A stretch of DNA of 64,000 nucleotides from Antennarius striatus (GCF_040054535.1 NC_090787.1:15157001-15221000), one strand, 5' to 3'. Positions 36,122-47,743 are shown, counted from the first letter of the stretch. The notes: generated by a model not told the origin, from the letters alone. Made by a program: numbers and translations.

Positions 36122-38664
36122 TTGATCATTCTGCCTGATGTAACTTTGGTATTTTGATCCGCAAGAGTAAAAATAGAACATTCAGTTGCAACATATCGGA
36201 GATTCTATCACACAATCAGAAAATCACACAGTTTCATAGAGGAAACATTCTTTAATCAAATAATGTTTCGGCTCCGTAATAATTGGGCCTGTTGGTTTGT
36301 GGTAATCTTATTCCCACCACTAAAGCTCATTACCAACTGAAAGGATAAGAGCATTAAGGTGAATGCGTTACCCGTCTCATATGCCCGTCTCGTACAGCAG
36401 TTATTTGTGTAGCATTATTCCAAATGAACTGAAGAAAACGACGCTGCAAACAGTTGGTCCACAGCTGAGACAGATCAGCAGTGATGGAAGGTGAGGAAGA
36501 GGAAGGAAGACTTGTGACCAATAATCACACTTCACAGAAACAAGAATGCAAGCAGTTCAATGTGTATTAACATGAAAGGTGGAAATACGACTGCAGTGCA
36601 ATAAATGCATATATATATACAATTTTTGGCACAAAACAACCCAATCCAGTGGTTTCCTCACGTAACTTCTTCTCCCTGCAGCCCCGCAGAGGAGCTCAGC
36701 TTTGGTTCCGGGGAGACGGAGAAGAAAAGCCTCATCATTCTGAGCAACGTGACCAAAAACCAGGTGGCCTTTAAGGTGAGTGGCGTGTGTGTCTGTGTGC
36801 TCACGTTTGGAAGAGGAACCGCTGGAGTGATTTGACCCGTGACTCCGCTCTGGTGTCTCCACAGGTACGAACCACTGCGCCCGAGAAGTACCGGGTGAAG
36901 CCCAGCAGCAGCTGCTGTGAAGCAGGAGCTTCAATAGACATAGTGGTGTCTCTACATGGAGGTACAACGCTGACGCTAAGTAGATCTCTGCAGATGATTA
37001 TGGTCCGAACAGTCTCTAACCTTCTCAAAGGGACACCTGGGTTTTTGGTTTGTTTGTTTTTTTGCTTAGATCCCTATTTTAAGAGCAATTTAAACAAAAA
37101 AAACTCATCACACTACTGATGGAGCTAAGAGTTAAACCATTTTGTCTCCTTCAAAGCGCTGAAATGTCAGCTGTCGGTTTTGATGAGCTACACATAACTC
37201 AGAGGAATCAGTGCTTCTTAATACAGGGTTATTTTTCACCCCCAGATTTTATTCTGTGGTGTATTTTTTTCACTACCATCTCTTAGATTTGTGTCTGTGA
37301 ACTGTTACCTTTTTTTTAATAATTTGCACAGCAAATTAAAAAGTCTTTTTTTCAAATTTGCCGAAACAAATATAATTCCTTACTTTTCTGGGAAGGAGGA
37401 ATGTGCTTCAAGGATTTAAGACCAAACATTGATAATAACCTTATAATAATAGTAATAGTAATTGCATTAATGTTTTGTTGTTGTTGTTGTGCAGGTTCTC
37501 AGGCGTCTCCCCAAGACAGATTTTTGGTTATGGCTGCCGAGATGGATAATGGCGGCTCGCAAGAGCTCGCACAGTTCTGGAAGGAAGTACCAAAAACTAA
37601 GGTCATGGAACACAGGTGTGTGTCTGAGCTGGTGTTTTTTTATCCTCGTCTGTTCCCAACTCGATCACTATGGTGACGGCCTGTCGCCATACTGGATTTG
37701 TAGGCCGACATTCATTGGATTGTGCGTCTTCCTCAGGTTGCGTTGTCATGTTCTGGAGAAAGTCAAGACCAAACCCACGCTGAATCTTTTCAAAGAATAT
37801 TCTGTGGAGTCAGAAACCAACGGCCAGCAGGAATTAAACACAACGGTGAGTTCACAGACGAAAAGCCTTGCTCCTCTACGGGACTTGACTTTGTTCACGT
37901 AGAAACTTCTGACAACCTGGAATGATCTAAACTGTTATAAGTGAAAACATTATGGCTTATATTAGTGAATACTGTCCTCATGAATGCATCATGAGTGCAT
38001 CTGAGAAGCCATGGTTTACAAATCAGTCGTCACAAGCTTACTCCAAACTATTTCAAAGGAATTCGAACCATGTGCGATATCGGCACTCCTCTGATTAACA
38101 TCTGACTTTAGCAAACGTAAATATGTGAAAATGACTCTTGTTTTCCTGGTAGTGACTTACTGGAATAATATCTGAACAAATAACTGCTCCATTTCCTTCT
38201 CAACACTCACGCATCACTTCTCTGTTTATTACCTCCCAACTGTTCTCCAAACATGACTAGTTAAAGAACTAAACCTTTAAAACCACAATTGTCATTGTTT
38301 TATTTCTGTTTATGTATGTGTTTAACACATTTAATATATAGTTAATATATTAATGTTTTACTTCTAGTCTGTATGCTCAGAATGAGTTCATTGCCTTTCT
38401 GTCTGGCTGCATACTGATCCCAGATGTGAGAACTGTATCAGTCGTTGGCTTTCATTAGAAGACGATCTGGATCAATAAACCCGGTGAACCGGTGTTTGTT
38501 TTCCTCACCAGCTCATGCGGGTGATGGCCTGCAGTTCCCGGCTGGAGCAGAAACTGAACACGTGTCTGTGGGTGCAGAAGGTCCTCATCGGGTTGGTGCT
38601 GGCCCTCGTGATGCTCAACCTGCTGTGTCTTTTCCAGCTGGGTGCTTCCCAGCAGCCATCTTGA
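26030..38664 (+). CDS. mospd2: Motile sperm domain-containing protein 2
   Basis: ER-anchored tether; its MSP domain binds FFAT motifs of partner proteins at membrane contact sites. Coding exons: 26030-26062, 26164-26221, 26591-26746, 27684-27770, 27909-28063, 29294-29354, 29480-29518, 29621-29745, 29923-30096, 33966-34084, 36682-36775, 36865-36961, 37495-37615, 37737-37845, 38512-38664; all in phase, 526 aa (human 518). Domains: N-terminal helix, CRAL-TRIO lipid-binding domain at about 95-240 ([65 protein letters not shown]), acidic linker, MSP domain at about 325-445 ([42 protein letters not shown]), and a C-terminal transmembrane helix at about 500-517 followed by a short tail. Introns are short except intron 5 (1.2 kb), intron 9 (3.9 kb) and intron 10 (2.6 kb). 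Confidence 0.95.
28236..28399. repeat. Palindromic 'cactataagg' MITE-like element, copy 1
   Basis: Terminal inverted segments 'ccgcactataaggtgcac' and 'gtgccttatagtgca' bracket internal repeats of 'ggcgcactggattataagg' and the marker 'gtcggtttttgag'. This is a recognisable short interspersed element with no coding capacity. It lies in mospd2 intron 5. Copy 2 is at about 59781-59876 in the opposite orientation. Confidence 0.8.
28400..28850. other. Complex non-coding DNA in mospd2 intron 5
   Basis: This block has unbiased composition and AT-rich homeodomain-like cores (tcaattaaatataaatgag, aatgataaatagc). Nothing in it is coding on either strand. It is a candidate conserved enhancer on appearance only. 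Confidence 0.25.
30097..33965. other. mospd2: mospd2 intron 9 (3.9 kb), no gene seen
   Basis: No nested gene found. It contains a mixed-composition block at about 30440-30650 (aattaagtggaaattaatgg) that could be a regulatory element, and a cluster of 'ctagtgcac/ctagtacac' units at about 31110-31245. T-rich tracts occur near 32010 and 32815. Confidence 0.5.
31110..31245. repeat. Imperfect tandem/inverted 'ctagtgcac' cluster
   Basis: Variants of a unit containing 'tagtgcactag', 'agctagtgcactg', 'gtctagtacaca' and 'atctagtatgcaaac' recur every 30-45 bp. The unit is self-complementary in part. It looks like a decayed minisatellite or mobile-element end. Confidence 0.5.
34184..34225. repeat. Perfect 17-bp inverted repeat (hairpin)
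   Basis: Arm tctcttgacaattttgc (34184-34200), 8-nt loop, arm gcaaaattgtcaagaga (34209-34225). All 17 positions are complementary. It sits 100 bp after the donor of mospd2 exon 10. Complementarity stops abruptly at the outer ends. Confidence 0.9.
35681..35958 (-). repeat. Teleost interspersed repeat
   Basis: Starts with (cattcatt)n and 'ccaacccgcttaatccg', passes through 'ggccaatcaacctgaagc' and 'gtgggaggaagccggagaac', and ends 'acacagggagagcatgcaa'. This is a very common fish repeat; in the reverse orientation it reads as the familiar 'gtttgcatg..tctgcgtgggtt..tccggcttcctcc' text. Little decay, so relatively young. The TA microsatellite that follows may be its expanded tail. Confidence 0.75.
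35959..36121. repeat. (TA)n/(TATG)n microsatellite
   Basis: About 160 bp of TATA/TATG/TGTG units abutting the interspersed repeat in mospd2 intron 10. Open frames across it are Tyr/Ile repeats only. Confidence 0.95.
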
Positions 38665-38941
38665 CCGGCCGCAGCGTGGAAACAGTCAACAACCTCAGGG
38701 AGGCCTGTCATGAATCCCCTCTTCATCCTCATCCTCATCCTCCTCCTCTTCTCCCCTAACCTCCTCACAGACTGCTGCTATGGAGGCGAGGAGGGCTGAC
38801 TTTAGGCACCTGTGAGTTGTTGCGGAGTTGCTATAGGAACAGAGAGTACCCATCTCTTGACAGTTCCTTCAGAGTAAATACAACAGACACTTTAAAGACT
38901 GACATCAAATCAATACTGTTTTTTTAAGACTGATAATGATC

Positions 38942-38947
38942 AATAAA
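38942..38947 (+). other. mospd2: mospd2 poly(A) signal
   Basis: AATAAA 278 bp after the mospd2 stop codon, followed by a T/GT-rich stretch. It is the first canonical hexamer downstream, giving a short 3'UTR. Confidence 0.65.
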
Positions 38948-38959
38948 AGTGTATTTATT

Positions 38960-41676
38960 GCAAAAAAGTAGTTTTTTTTGTGATCGTATTGTAATTTTTT
39001 TTTCATTGCAATAACGTTAATAAAATAAATACTCACCAATTTATAGAACTTCGTTTTTTTTTTGTGTGTGTGTGAATTTGTCGGGTCATAGAGAAACAAT
39101 AGCTAAAAAGCCCTAAAACGGCTGTTGTTCTGCAAAAGAGCTCTCTCTGAATAGACTGATTAGTACAGTGGTGGTGAGGTGAAAAACAATGAAGTGAACT
39201 TTCCACGGTCAGACCAGAAGGAGCGACGAGAGTCCTCCGTCTGCGCTATCTATTTGTTTTAATTGCCCCCAATGCTGGCAGACTGAAATTACCAAAGCAA
39301 TTACTGCAAGAACAAGAACGGGCCCCCCACCCGATTGTAACCTCGTAGTCTTATCTATAACAAGATCCTGCTCGGAGCGGTCAGGATGTGAGCCGTCATA
39401 CGAGGAATCATCACTTGTCTTTCAGATGTGTAAACGTAAAGGTTGTCGGGCATCGAAGTTTGCAGGACGGCGTTTCTTCTCAGTGCAACAAGGATGATTA
39501 TAATACTTCATGCAGTAAAGAGTAATCCTGTGGTTATGAGCAGCGGACTGTTTTGGTTGCTTCAATCCTTTTATTCCCTGAGGATCTCATTGTGTTGTTT
39601 GTTCTAGAGCCCATTCTATTTTAGCAAACCCTCATGGTTCCCTCGTCCCTATGAAGCGTCCCTATTAATAGCTGTTTGTAGAAGGAGCAGGATAGCTTGA
39701 TGCATGTGCGCTGGGTGTAAGACTTACATTAAGGTGTTTGTACTTCACTCTGTGGGTATAAAGTGCCTATAAAAGGGGGAGAAAAAAAAAAAGCCGAGGC
39801 TAATGGAGTGACTTCCCCTTGAGAATAAAAGAAAAAAGCTTTGGTATCACATGAAGGTGGGTTGAGTTTAAGTGCACCTAAGAGCTGCGGCGTACCCGAC
39901 TACACCCGTTCAGGTACTCCGCACCGTCAGGGATGTCGTGATGCATTTAAGGGTTATTTACTGGTCGTTTTGACGCTAAAGACTTGACAGTCAAGTCTCG
40001 TCTTTAATGGTCTTTATTTCACTTATTACGAGCTGCTGTGTGTGAGAGGTGGACAGCTTCTCCACAGCATTGATTCGACATCAAATAGCAGTTAAATCGA
40101 ATCATGGTTCTAGGTGTTACTGGCCTCAGGCACTCGTGTGATGCTTGAGAAAATAATGATTTAGTTCAGGTGGTAAATTGATTCGAGTTGGGGTGTGGAG
40201 TGGGGGGGGGGGCGGTGGAGCAACTGTTGCTGTTATAGCACCACACTGCCCTTGTGATACCCCGTTGAAATCAATGCTCATAATTGACGTATTTACTGTT
40301 TTGCCTGTCATCCTAAAACTGTTGTCCATTTTTATGGGGGTCAGAGGTCAGGTTGACCTTGAAGAGTCCTTGAGGATGGTGAGAGCATTATTAAAGATGA
40401 TATGACATAATGACGCAGCATCCTGGGTTTTAATCCAGGTGGGGAACTGTGTGGAGTTGATGGTATCCCTGTGGGGTCCCTCTGGGTTCTCCAGCTTCCT
40501 CCCCCCACCACAAACATGGATATAGGTGAATCGGTGTCTCTTCTTCTACCTTAAACATTAATGTGATTTTTGATGGTTGATTTTCATGTGGGTCTGAAAT
40601 AAACTGGCTGTACATGGCCTCCAGCCAAGGTCAGCCAGGACATTCATTTGATATCATTTGAAGTGGGTCACTGCTTCATCTTAGTTGCAGAGATTGCTCT
40701 ACTCAGATATTTATAATGAATTATTGGAGAACATAAGGAAAGCAGAAACTAATATATTCCAGATTTTACAGGTGTACAGTTTCCAGACTCCTCCCCTCAG
40801 ATGAATGAAATACAAAACACTGTGTTCTATGGTTTAAGGAAAACCTGGGCTGTAACAGTAAGTCATACAATGAATGCTTGACTTTTATATGTTATGTGTA
40901 TCATTGTTGAGTGTAGTTGAGCTTCTCCTGATGATTGCATTTATCTCTTCAGAGATAAGGGAAATGACTGCTTTGTTGTGGAATACTTGCTATAAAACCT
41001 CAACAAACCTTGTGCACAACTACAAACCAAGAGCATTAGATTATTTAGACCTTTAGAACCAATGTTTTTAGACTGGTAACTTCATGTGCTCATGCAAATA
41101 TACATTTTATGTACAATATATATATGCACTTTACACAGTGTGCGTTACCAACACTTTTTGGTGGTTTTTAATGACTGCAGCATAATCAGTAGAAACACAT
41201 TTCACGTAGAAAACAAACCGACTAAAAGGAGTAATAATTGGAAATGACTGTAAAATGTAAGGAATCCAGCTGATTAAACAGAGGACCTCTGATATTGTGT
41301 ACCTTCCAGCCTGATAATGTATCATCAAGTGATTGATGCCTCTTTTTAGTATCTAATCATCAAGCATTAAATTGTAAATAAATACACTGAGTACTCAAAC
41401 TTTTTTCTCCATCCGTCTCACTTTGGAGATGACTTATGTGTCATCATTTGAGCCATAAACTTGTTTTATTTTTATTATTATTATTGTTGTTGTTGTTATT
41501 AATATTCTATGCATCCGTGGACATATTCTCAGGAGAGTCATTTTAACATTCAGCGTCAGAAAGAGCAGCACCGGTGCTGCTGTAAAACTACAGTCTTAGC
41601 TGAACGCAAACACTGGTATAATTCAAAAAATATTGGTTCAGCATATAAAATGTTATTAAACATTAATTTTACAAAG
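38960..41676. other. Intergenic DNA between mospd2 and the ASB gene
   Basis: No exon recognised. A degraded interspersed repeat lies at about 40420-40636. Poly-T and G-rich runs (40201-40213) are present; the remainder is unique A/T-rich sequence. Confidence 0.55.
40420..40636 (+). repeat. Old copy of the teleost repeat seen at 35681-35958
   Basis: Segments 'ttaatccaggtggggaactgtgtggagtt', 'ctctgggttctccagcttcctcc' and 'ataaactggctgtacatggcctccagcc' line up in order with the reverse complement of that repeat family (text of the type tgtggagtttgcatgttctcc, tccggcttcctcc, gaactggcgacctgtccagg). It is much more diverged than the copy at 35.7 kb. Confidence 0.6.
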
Positions 41677-41682
41677 TTTATT
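41677..41682 (-). other. Candidate poly(A) signal of the ASB gene
   Basis: Reverse-strand AATAAA about 280 bp beyond the stop codon (41960-41962). Other A-rich hexamers are nearby, so this is only the best candidate. Confidence 0.4.
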
Positions 41683-41959
41683 AAATCCTTATGAGCACAT
41701 ATTTTCATTTTGAATACCTTAATGTTTGTGAATATTTAATGATGAAAAAAAAAGTTGCTGAAAGACTTTAAACTCCTAACATAAAAGTTAATATTGATGT
41801 TGAGAATTGGATTATAACAAAAGAAGAGAACACATAATTACCATTACAACCATGAGCCACGGTTTTGTTCGCTCATTACAAGACTGTGCAAGTGCGCCCC
41901 CTGCTGCCAGAGAAATAAAACTTCAGCAGCAGCCGCTCAGTTCATTTAACTCCCCGTGG

Positions 41960-44851
41960 CTAGGAATGGTACAGAAGATATTCTTTCAATTCTGCAGGAA
42001 GGTGAAGGTTGTGAATCCCACCCAACCTCTTCTTGCCCACAGTTTTCCTGATGTGCAGCCGACACAGCTGCATCAGAGGAGACACTCCTGGGCAGGAGTC
42101 ATCGGAGAAGCAGGAAGCCGTGATGGACAGATGTTTAGATTAATGCAAAGGTCATTAAATCCCCACAGGAATGCTACTTGTTGTTGAGTTTGGGGTGAAT
42201 ACCTCCTGCTTGTCTCAACAGCCTCTCCACCAGGCTATCAGGGGATGCCAGGTCCAGCGGGTGTTTGCCCTCATTGTTCTTGAGGGACAGACTGGCCCCG
42301 TGGTCCAGCAGGACGGACACCAGCTCAGGGTTGGAAAGACGAGAAGCTATGTGCAGCGGTGACTCACCGGACACACAGTTGTTCGCGTTAGCACCTGAAA
42401 GAGGAGAGATAGAGATACGATGTCATCTCATCACAGGACCCGTGAGAACAAACCATTCGGTCAGACGCTGTGTTCTTCTCCAGCAGAGCGTCGCTCATCT
42501 CTTCCCTGCTTACAAGAAAGAGTTTGGTTCATTTAACAGCTACACTCAAGTTACTCAGGTTGTGAAATCTCAAATCAGCAAGGCCACCACATAATCAATA
42601 TTTTATATAGGAAACAGCGCATTTGCACAGGCACTGCTGCTGCTGAGGTACTTTACTCCTGATGCTGGCTGCTCATGCTCCATCAGCTCTCTGAGGTAAA
42701 TATATGCGTTTCAACAGATTTATCTGACTGACGAAGGCTTAGCTCAAATAAAGATGTAGATGGAAAACAGTCCAGTATTGAAAATTATAATATTTGCCAA
42801 ATAAATTGTTTTTCTTGAAATGTTTTTTTTCCTTTTTACCTCATTTAAAGCCAATAGGTAGCATTAACAAGTCCACAATTTAAGCATTGATGAATTGTCA
42901 AATGCAAGTTATTAGTAAGTCATTATTTAATACATTATGCAGGAATATGAGATCCATTTGTCCGAAAAAGGATGTCTTCAAACTTCTTACTAAGGTGTAT
43001 TACCTGTTACATCTCTTATGCATCTGTTATGAAACTCCAGTATCTCAAACGACACTGTATGAAAATATCTGTCAAATAGGTTAAAAGTTATTTTTACCAA
43101 GTTGGAGCAGCTTTTTCACAGTACTCAGATGCTGGTTGGAGCAGGCGACATGCAGTGGAACACCTGATTGGTTGATATACTGATCAACGTCTGCGCCGTG
43201 CTGAACGAGAGGCTCGATGCATTCTGCTTGACCTGGACAGAGTCACCAGAACCATCACAATGAGAACGGATGCAGGGGAAGGACGTAGCTTTGAATCCTA
43301 TTAGAAGAATATTCAATCATTTTACCCTGTAAACTGCAACAGCCAAATATTTTTCACTAGATTAAATCTAACCTAATCTTGTTCTTCTAATGTTCTGGTA
43401 CTTTTTGTTCCTCTGATAGGGACTGGCTCGGCACAGGTTGTCTGTGTAGAGAACGAAATGTGACATCTGACCTTTTTCTGCTGCTTTGTGTATCGGAGAG
43501 CTGGCCTGGCTGCTTCCTGAGGGATTCCCTCCGTGTTGAAGGAGCAGGGCCATGCAGGCCACGTGGCCCCGGGCACAAGCCTCCGACAGGGGAGTCTCTC
43601 CACCCACTGTCGAGCTGTTTACCTGATGGGGGGGGGGAGGGGGAGGTAAGAATGAGTAGAGTTATCCACAGTTTTTTATTAAAAACAGAATGATGAACTG
43701 ATGTGATGAATGAAGTAGTGTTTTGATGAAGAGAGCGTCACATGGTGCAAGGTTTTCATTTCTTGGGTCATGTGAGTTCTGCTCTGACTGCTGACACTTG
43801 GTCACATCAGCAGGAATCAGATGAGCTACAATCCCGATTGAATGTCAACCAGATCAGAAATAAAAAGATCATGTCTGTGGGATTTGTGCACTTCATGTTC
43901 TGTATATGCGTCATATATGAGCAGAAAAACACATTTGGGTCACTTTTGTCTACAGCGGATGACCGCCCTCTGGAGTCTGGGTCCTGCCCGGAGTTTCTTC
44001 CTCAATGAGGGAGTTTTTCCCCACCGCTGTCGCTTATGCTTGCTCTGGAGGGTTCTGTTTAATTTCTGTCCGTTAAAGCGCTTTGAAATGTCTGCTAATG
44101 TGATTAAGCGCTATACAAACAAAGGTTGATTGGTTGAGTGATTGTGTGCTGATGTCCTGTCGTGCACTGATGAGTCACACTGTGTTTTTGCAGGGTTTTC
44201 CTTTGTTAATATGTGTTTGGTAAATCTCTAACTAACATGCAGCAACACAAAGTAAACCACAACAATGATTTACAGGAGCTGCACTTTAGGATGATCCCAG
44301 CAGGATTAAGTAGGTTCTCCAAAAAAACCAACTCAACACACATTATGTTGATCATTTTATATTTAGATCTATTCAGAAAAATACGACTAGAAGACGTTGC
44401 CTTACTAACATTTGCTCCTTTTTCCACCAGAAGTTTAGCACAAGCCACGTGGCCTTGTATGCACGCTCCATGGAGAGGAGAAACCTTGTCCAGAGTGTTC
44501 AGGTTCACGCATGCACCCTGTGAACAACACAGTCATACTGTTCAGCACAAAAATACACACAAAAAGATACGAGACTCGCTTCAAACGCTAGGTCCCAGAT
44601 GGGAAAACCTTTCGTAAAACTTCTACGTCAAACCGTTCTCTTTGAGCAGTATCAAAACTTTACCTGTGCGATGAGTCTTTGCAGAGCGAGGAGTCGTCCA
44701 TTAAAAGCAGCGTCATGAATTGGAGACCAGTCCGATTCAACATCTGAAGTGAAAAACCCAGTCACGCAACTTAGTAAAACTTTCTTTGTGAAGCAGAACA
44801 CTCCAGCTGCAGTGTGTGAGCAGATACCGCCGGCAGCTACTTACCACTCAT
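41960..44851 (-). CDS. asb9: Ankyrin repeat and SOCS box protein (ASB9/ASB11 group)
   Basis: Substrate-recognition subunit of a Cullin-5/Elongin B-C E3 ligase. Coding exons in transcript order: 44851-44845 (7 bp, ATG AGT G), 44743-44664, 44517-44410, 43622-43472, 43232-43098, 42394-42203, 42087-41960; all GT-AG, in phase, 266 aa. About six ankyrin repeats (SPIHDAAFNGRLLALQRLI, SPLHGACIQGHVACAKLLV, TPLSEACARGHVACMALLL, SPIHKAAEKGQAECIEPLV, VPLHVACSNQHLSTVKKLL, SPLHIASRLSNPELVSVLL) are followed by a SOCS box from about residue 225: PLMQLCRLHIRKTVG (BC box) and IHNLHLPAELKEYLL (Cul5 part). The start MSDVESDWSPIHDAA resembles ASB9 (VSDWSPMHEAA), and the protein lacks the ASB11 hydrophobic N-terminus; yet GRLLALQRLIAQG and GHVACAK are ASB11-like. 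ASB9 is preferred with reserve. Confidence 0.85.
43968..44131 (+). repeat. Teleost interspersed-repeat tail
   Basis: Characteristic text 'tctgggtcctgcccggag', 'ttcctcaatgagggag', 'cttgctctggagggttctg', 'ttaaagcgctttgaaatg' and 'aagcgctatacaaacaaagg' followed by a 'ttgattggttgagtg' tail. It resembles the 3' end of widespread fish retroelements. It lies in an intron of the ASB gene. Confidence 0.65.
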
Positions 44852-45424
44852 CAGAGGGTTAGAGAAAAAAACAGCAGTCCCACTTTGACATGGAGAGTCA
44901 TGTGGAGTCTTGTTGCCTTCAGCAAGCATGCTTCACGGTGGCAGTCACTAAAAAAAAACTTCTTTTATCGCCCACCTGATTTGATTCCTGACTGGGAAAA
45001 ACGTTGGACAGATCCTAAAGACGTTTGGTCCCCATCTGTTTTCAATATAGTTGGTGGAGCTGTGATGTAATTTCCTTTCGCACACACAAAAAAAGTTGCT
45101 GTGCAGGAAACAGGCTGGTTGAGTGTCACGAGGAGAGGGAGCCAGTCGAGCAGGTCTGTAACATGTGCGTAACTTGACACTACATCCACACCCATCCTCC
45201 CCAGCAGGAGATGGGCGGTGTCGAAGGAGGGCATTGGAGGATGAGGATGGGTGAAATTAAGTGAGTTCTAGTCAAATCTAAAACCACCAACACGTTATTG
45301 GTTTAAGTGGCTCAAAACAAGTTTCATTGTTTAATCACACAAGTAAGTCTGTTCATATTTGTGTGACAGTACTTCTTGTGTTTTTACTACAATTAAAATC
45401 CTGTTTAAGTATTTATAGCTGCTC
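44852..45424. other. Presumed ASB-gene promoter side, no gene seen
   Basis: Lies upstream of the 7-bp first coding exon. Reading the reverse strand upward from the ATG gives no recognised domain, so an additional 5' exon is neither shown nor excluded. No strong promoter element was spotted. Confidence 0.4.
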
Positions 45425-46110
45425 TTTTTTCAGGTAAAATGTTCTCAGTGGGTATCAGATTCTGCCAAGACTGCCCCCTGGTCTCCAAGGCTCCATCCGA
45501 GGTTGGGAGTGTGTGGGGAGGCCAGGATAGCGTCTTCTCTTTGCTGATAGCAGACTTCTGTTGACTTCGTTATTTTGTGATCTGCAGAATGGAGAAGTTT
45601 GGAGGCTGATTGTGAAACCGTTGGCATGAGAATCAGCGCCTGCAAAAGCTGAGATCATGGGTCTCTGCTGGACATCAGCAGCGTTGCCCCTAAGTTGGAA
45701 GAAGAACAATCCTTTTCTTTATCTCATGAACGGGGACATTCTTGTTGTTGGTTGGAGGGTGAGTTACAGCCTCCAGACAGGGAGGTGAAGGGTGTATGTT
45801 GGGGATTTTCTCATGAGTGGAGGGAAAATGGGCGAGCATTGTGGAAGCTGGTTTCAGGAGTCTGCTCAGGATGCCTCCTGTAGGAGGTTTTCTGGGTACA
45901 TCCAGCACAGAGGAGCCCCGCGGATAGAGCCCCTTAACCCCCCTCCCCCCCGTGGGGGTTACATATCTCATCTGGCCTGTGAACATCTCAGAATCGCCCA
46001 GGAGGAGCTGGAAAATGTTGCTAGGGAGAAGGATGTTTGGAATACTGCTCTGGTTCCTGCTACCAGAACGACTCCAGATTGAATGGAAATGGATGGATGG
46101 AAATTGATGG
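45425..46110 (+). mobile_element. Non-LTR retrotransposon (LINE) fragment, heavily decayed
   Basis: Forward-strand frames give broken pieces of the same LINE reverse transcriptase type as at 15.7-16.2 kb: RLLFADSRLLL (the FADD catalytic box with the second Asp lost), CETVGMRISACKS, then after a deletion HLACEHLRIAQEELENVAREKDVW and RTTPD-stop, followed by an 'atggatggatgg' tail typical of these elements. Frameshifts and stops are numerous, so it is inactive. Confidence 0.8.
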
Positions 46111-47740
46111 AGGAAAATTGCATCTATTGCTGGATTTAAGTGTTTAATAGAGGAGCTCTAAAATGTTATTTCTTTTATCATTATGTAGAATGGCGTTGAT
46201 GCAGAATTTGATAAGTCAATAGATGTTTTTAGTTTTTGGTGGGAAACAAAACAAGAACAGTATTTCCATCTGCCAGAGAACTTATCTGGAAGAGATCATC
46301 TTTAATAAAGAAGTTTCTACTGGAAGAATTCCAGTTCATGCTTTACTGGAAATTGTTATTTATTAAATGCTGTCCAATAAGCCAAATCTTTTTAACTAAA
46401 TTTAATTTGTTCTCAATAAATATTGATTTGTGTCAAATTGTGATTACATACAAATGTCTGCATATCTTGGGTAGCCTTTAAGTCACAACTCAGGGCTTTT
46501 TCACCCCATAAACAACAATTCTATTCCTCTGATTTCACTGAAGGAAACAACCTGACGGATTATTTCCTGATGGAGTTGAATGAATTCCCTATAGAATTTG
46601 TCATGAAGGTTAAATAAATCCAGTTGGACTGGGTGCTAGCTATTGTATTATGGGATACAATGCTGTGATTGCCAATTTAGGCCACTCCAGATATTGTGCT
46701 ATGTAGAAGATGAACATTTTAACACTACTGCTATTCCTGAATGGACAGCAGTAGCAATGTGTGTTGTGTTTGAGGAACCACAATTACATTGTGTGCAGAC
46801 TGATATAGACGACTGTGTGTTTAAACAGCAAGTCGATGCCGTCTGTATTCCTCAGGGAGTTGTCAATGCCTGGCTGCAGGCTACAAGCTTTGCCATGCAA
46901 TTGACTTTGTGCGTTTCAGAGAATGTGCATTTGGATTAGTCAGCCATCATACAAACTCAGTGACTGCTGAGGTACAGTGGACTCAATAATCACAACCCTT
47001 GGTCCTTTGGTTCCTGAATAAATTGCATTCCTGTGTCCAACCATATTTTCAATTTTCTGTCCAAGAAAGATAATCCAACAGTGCCAGGACCTCCCCTGTA
47101 TCTGGATGTGCCCAACAAATATTGCATGCATATTTAGAGTGACAATTATTTAGAGTATTGGCTCTTTTTTATCATGCTCCAACACTCAGGTCAAAGAGAG
47201 GCCGTGCAAGTAAAATGGACCAAATATCATTCTTCTCGTGAGGCGAGGGATGGAGCTGAGCCTGCATTATTCTCAGGCGTCCCATTTACGCATAAAGTAT
47301 CTACTTTTAAGGGTTTGTGTCACCGATTGGATATTTCATTTTCACGACTCCCTCAATCAAAGTGAATTTAATGCATTGAAAAATCTCTTTATCAAAAGAC
47401 GCGTTGTGTTCATGTGCACGCAATCATTTCAGAAAAGGGTTGCAACAAACTTTCCATGCTGGGTTCTAATCAGTGTCATCACCAGAAACATTTTACTTTA
47501 AAAAAAAAAAAAAAAAAAAGAAGAGTCATAAATGCTCACTGGACTAAAATTAAATGATTGTTTTTTAAAGCATAATTAGCTATTTTGAATTATTTTTCAT
47601 TCCTTATATCATGTATAAACCATTCAGCAGCAGCTTTAGTGGAACACAGACTGGCCCCACGTCACGTTCTGTCACGCAGCATTCCTTTGAGGGATTTTTC
47701 TGTTGCGGCTTTAGTGAAACTACAACTGCAGGGATTAAAT
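46111..47740. other. Intergenic DNA before gpr143
   Basis: No exon recognised. A 98-codon open frame at 46643-46939 (+) is Cys-rich but matches nothing I know and has no promoter or splice context. A poly-A tract lies at 47501-47519. The final few hundred bases are presumably gpr143 5' regulatory DNA. Confidence 0.5.
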
Positions 47741-47743
47741 GGA

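Noticed and set aside
35844-36181. Long Tyr/Ile-rich open frames
   Set aside because: Translations of the TA/TG microsatellite and adjoining interspersed repeat.
42174-42374. ASB open frame ending GGIHPKLNNK without a SOCS box
   Set aside because: The last residues are intron read-through. A GT donor at 42203 joins in phase to an acceptor at 42088 and a genuine SOCS-box exon. A SOCS-less isoform is possible but unsupported.
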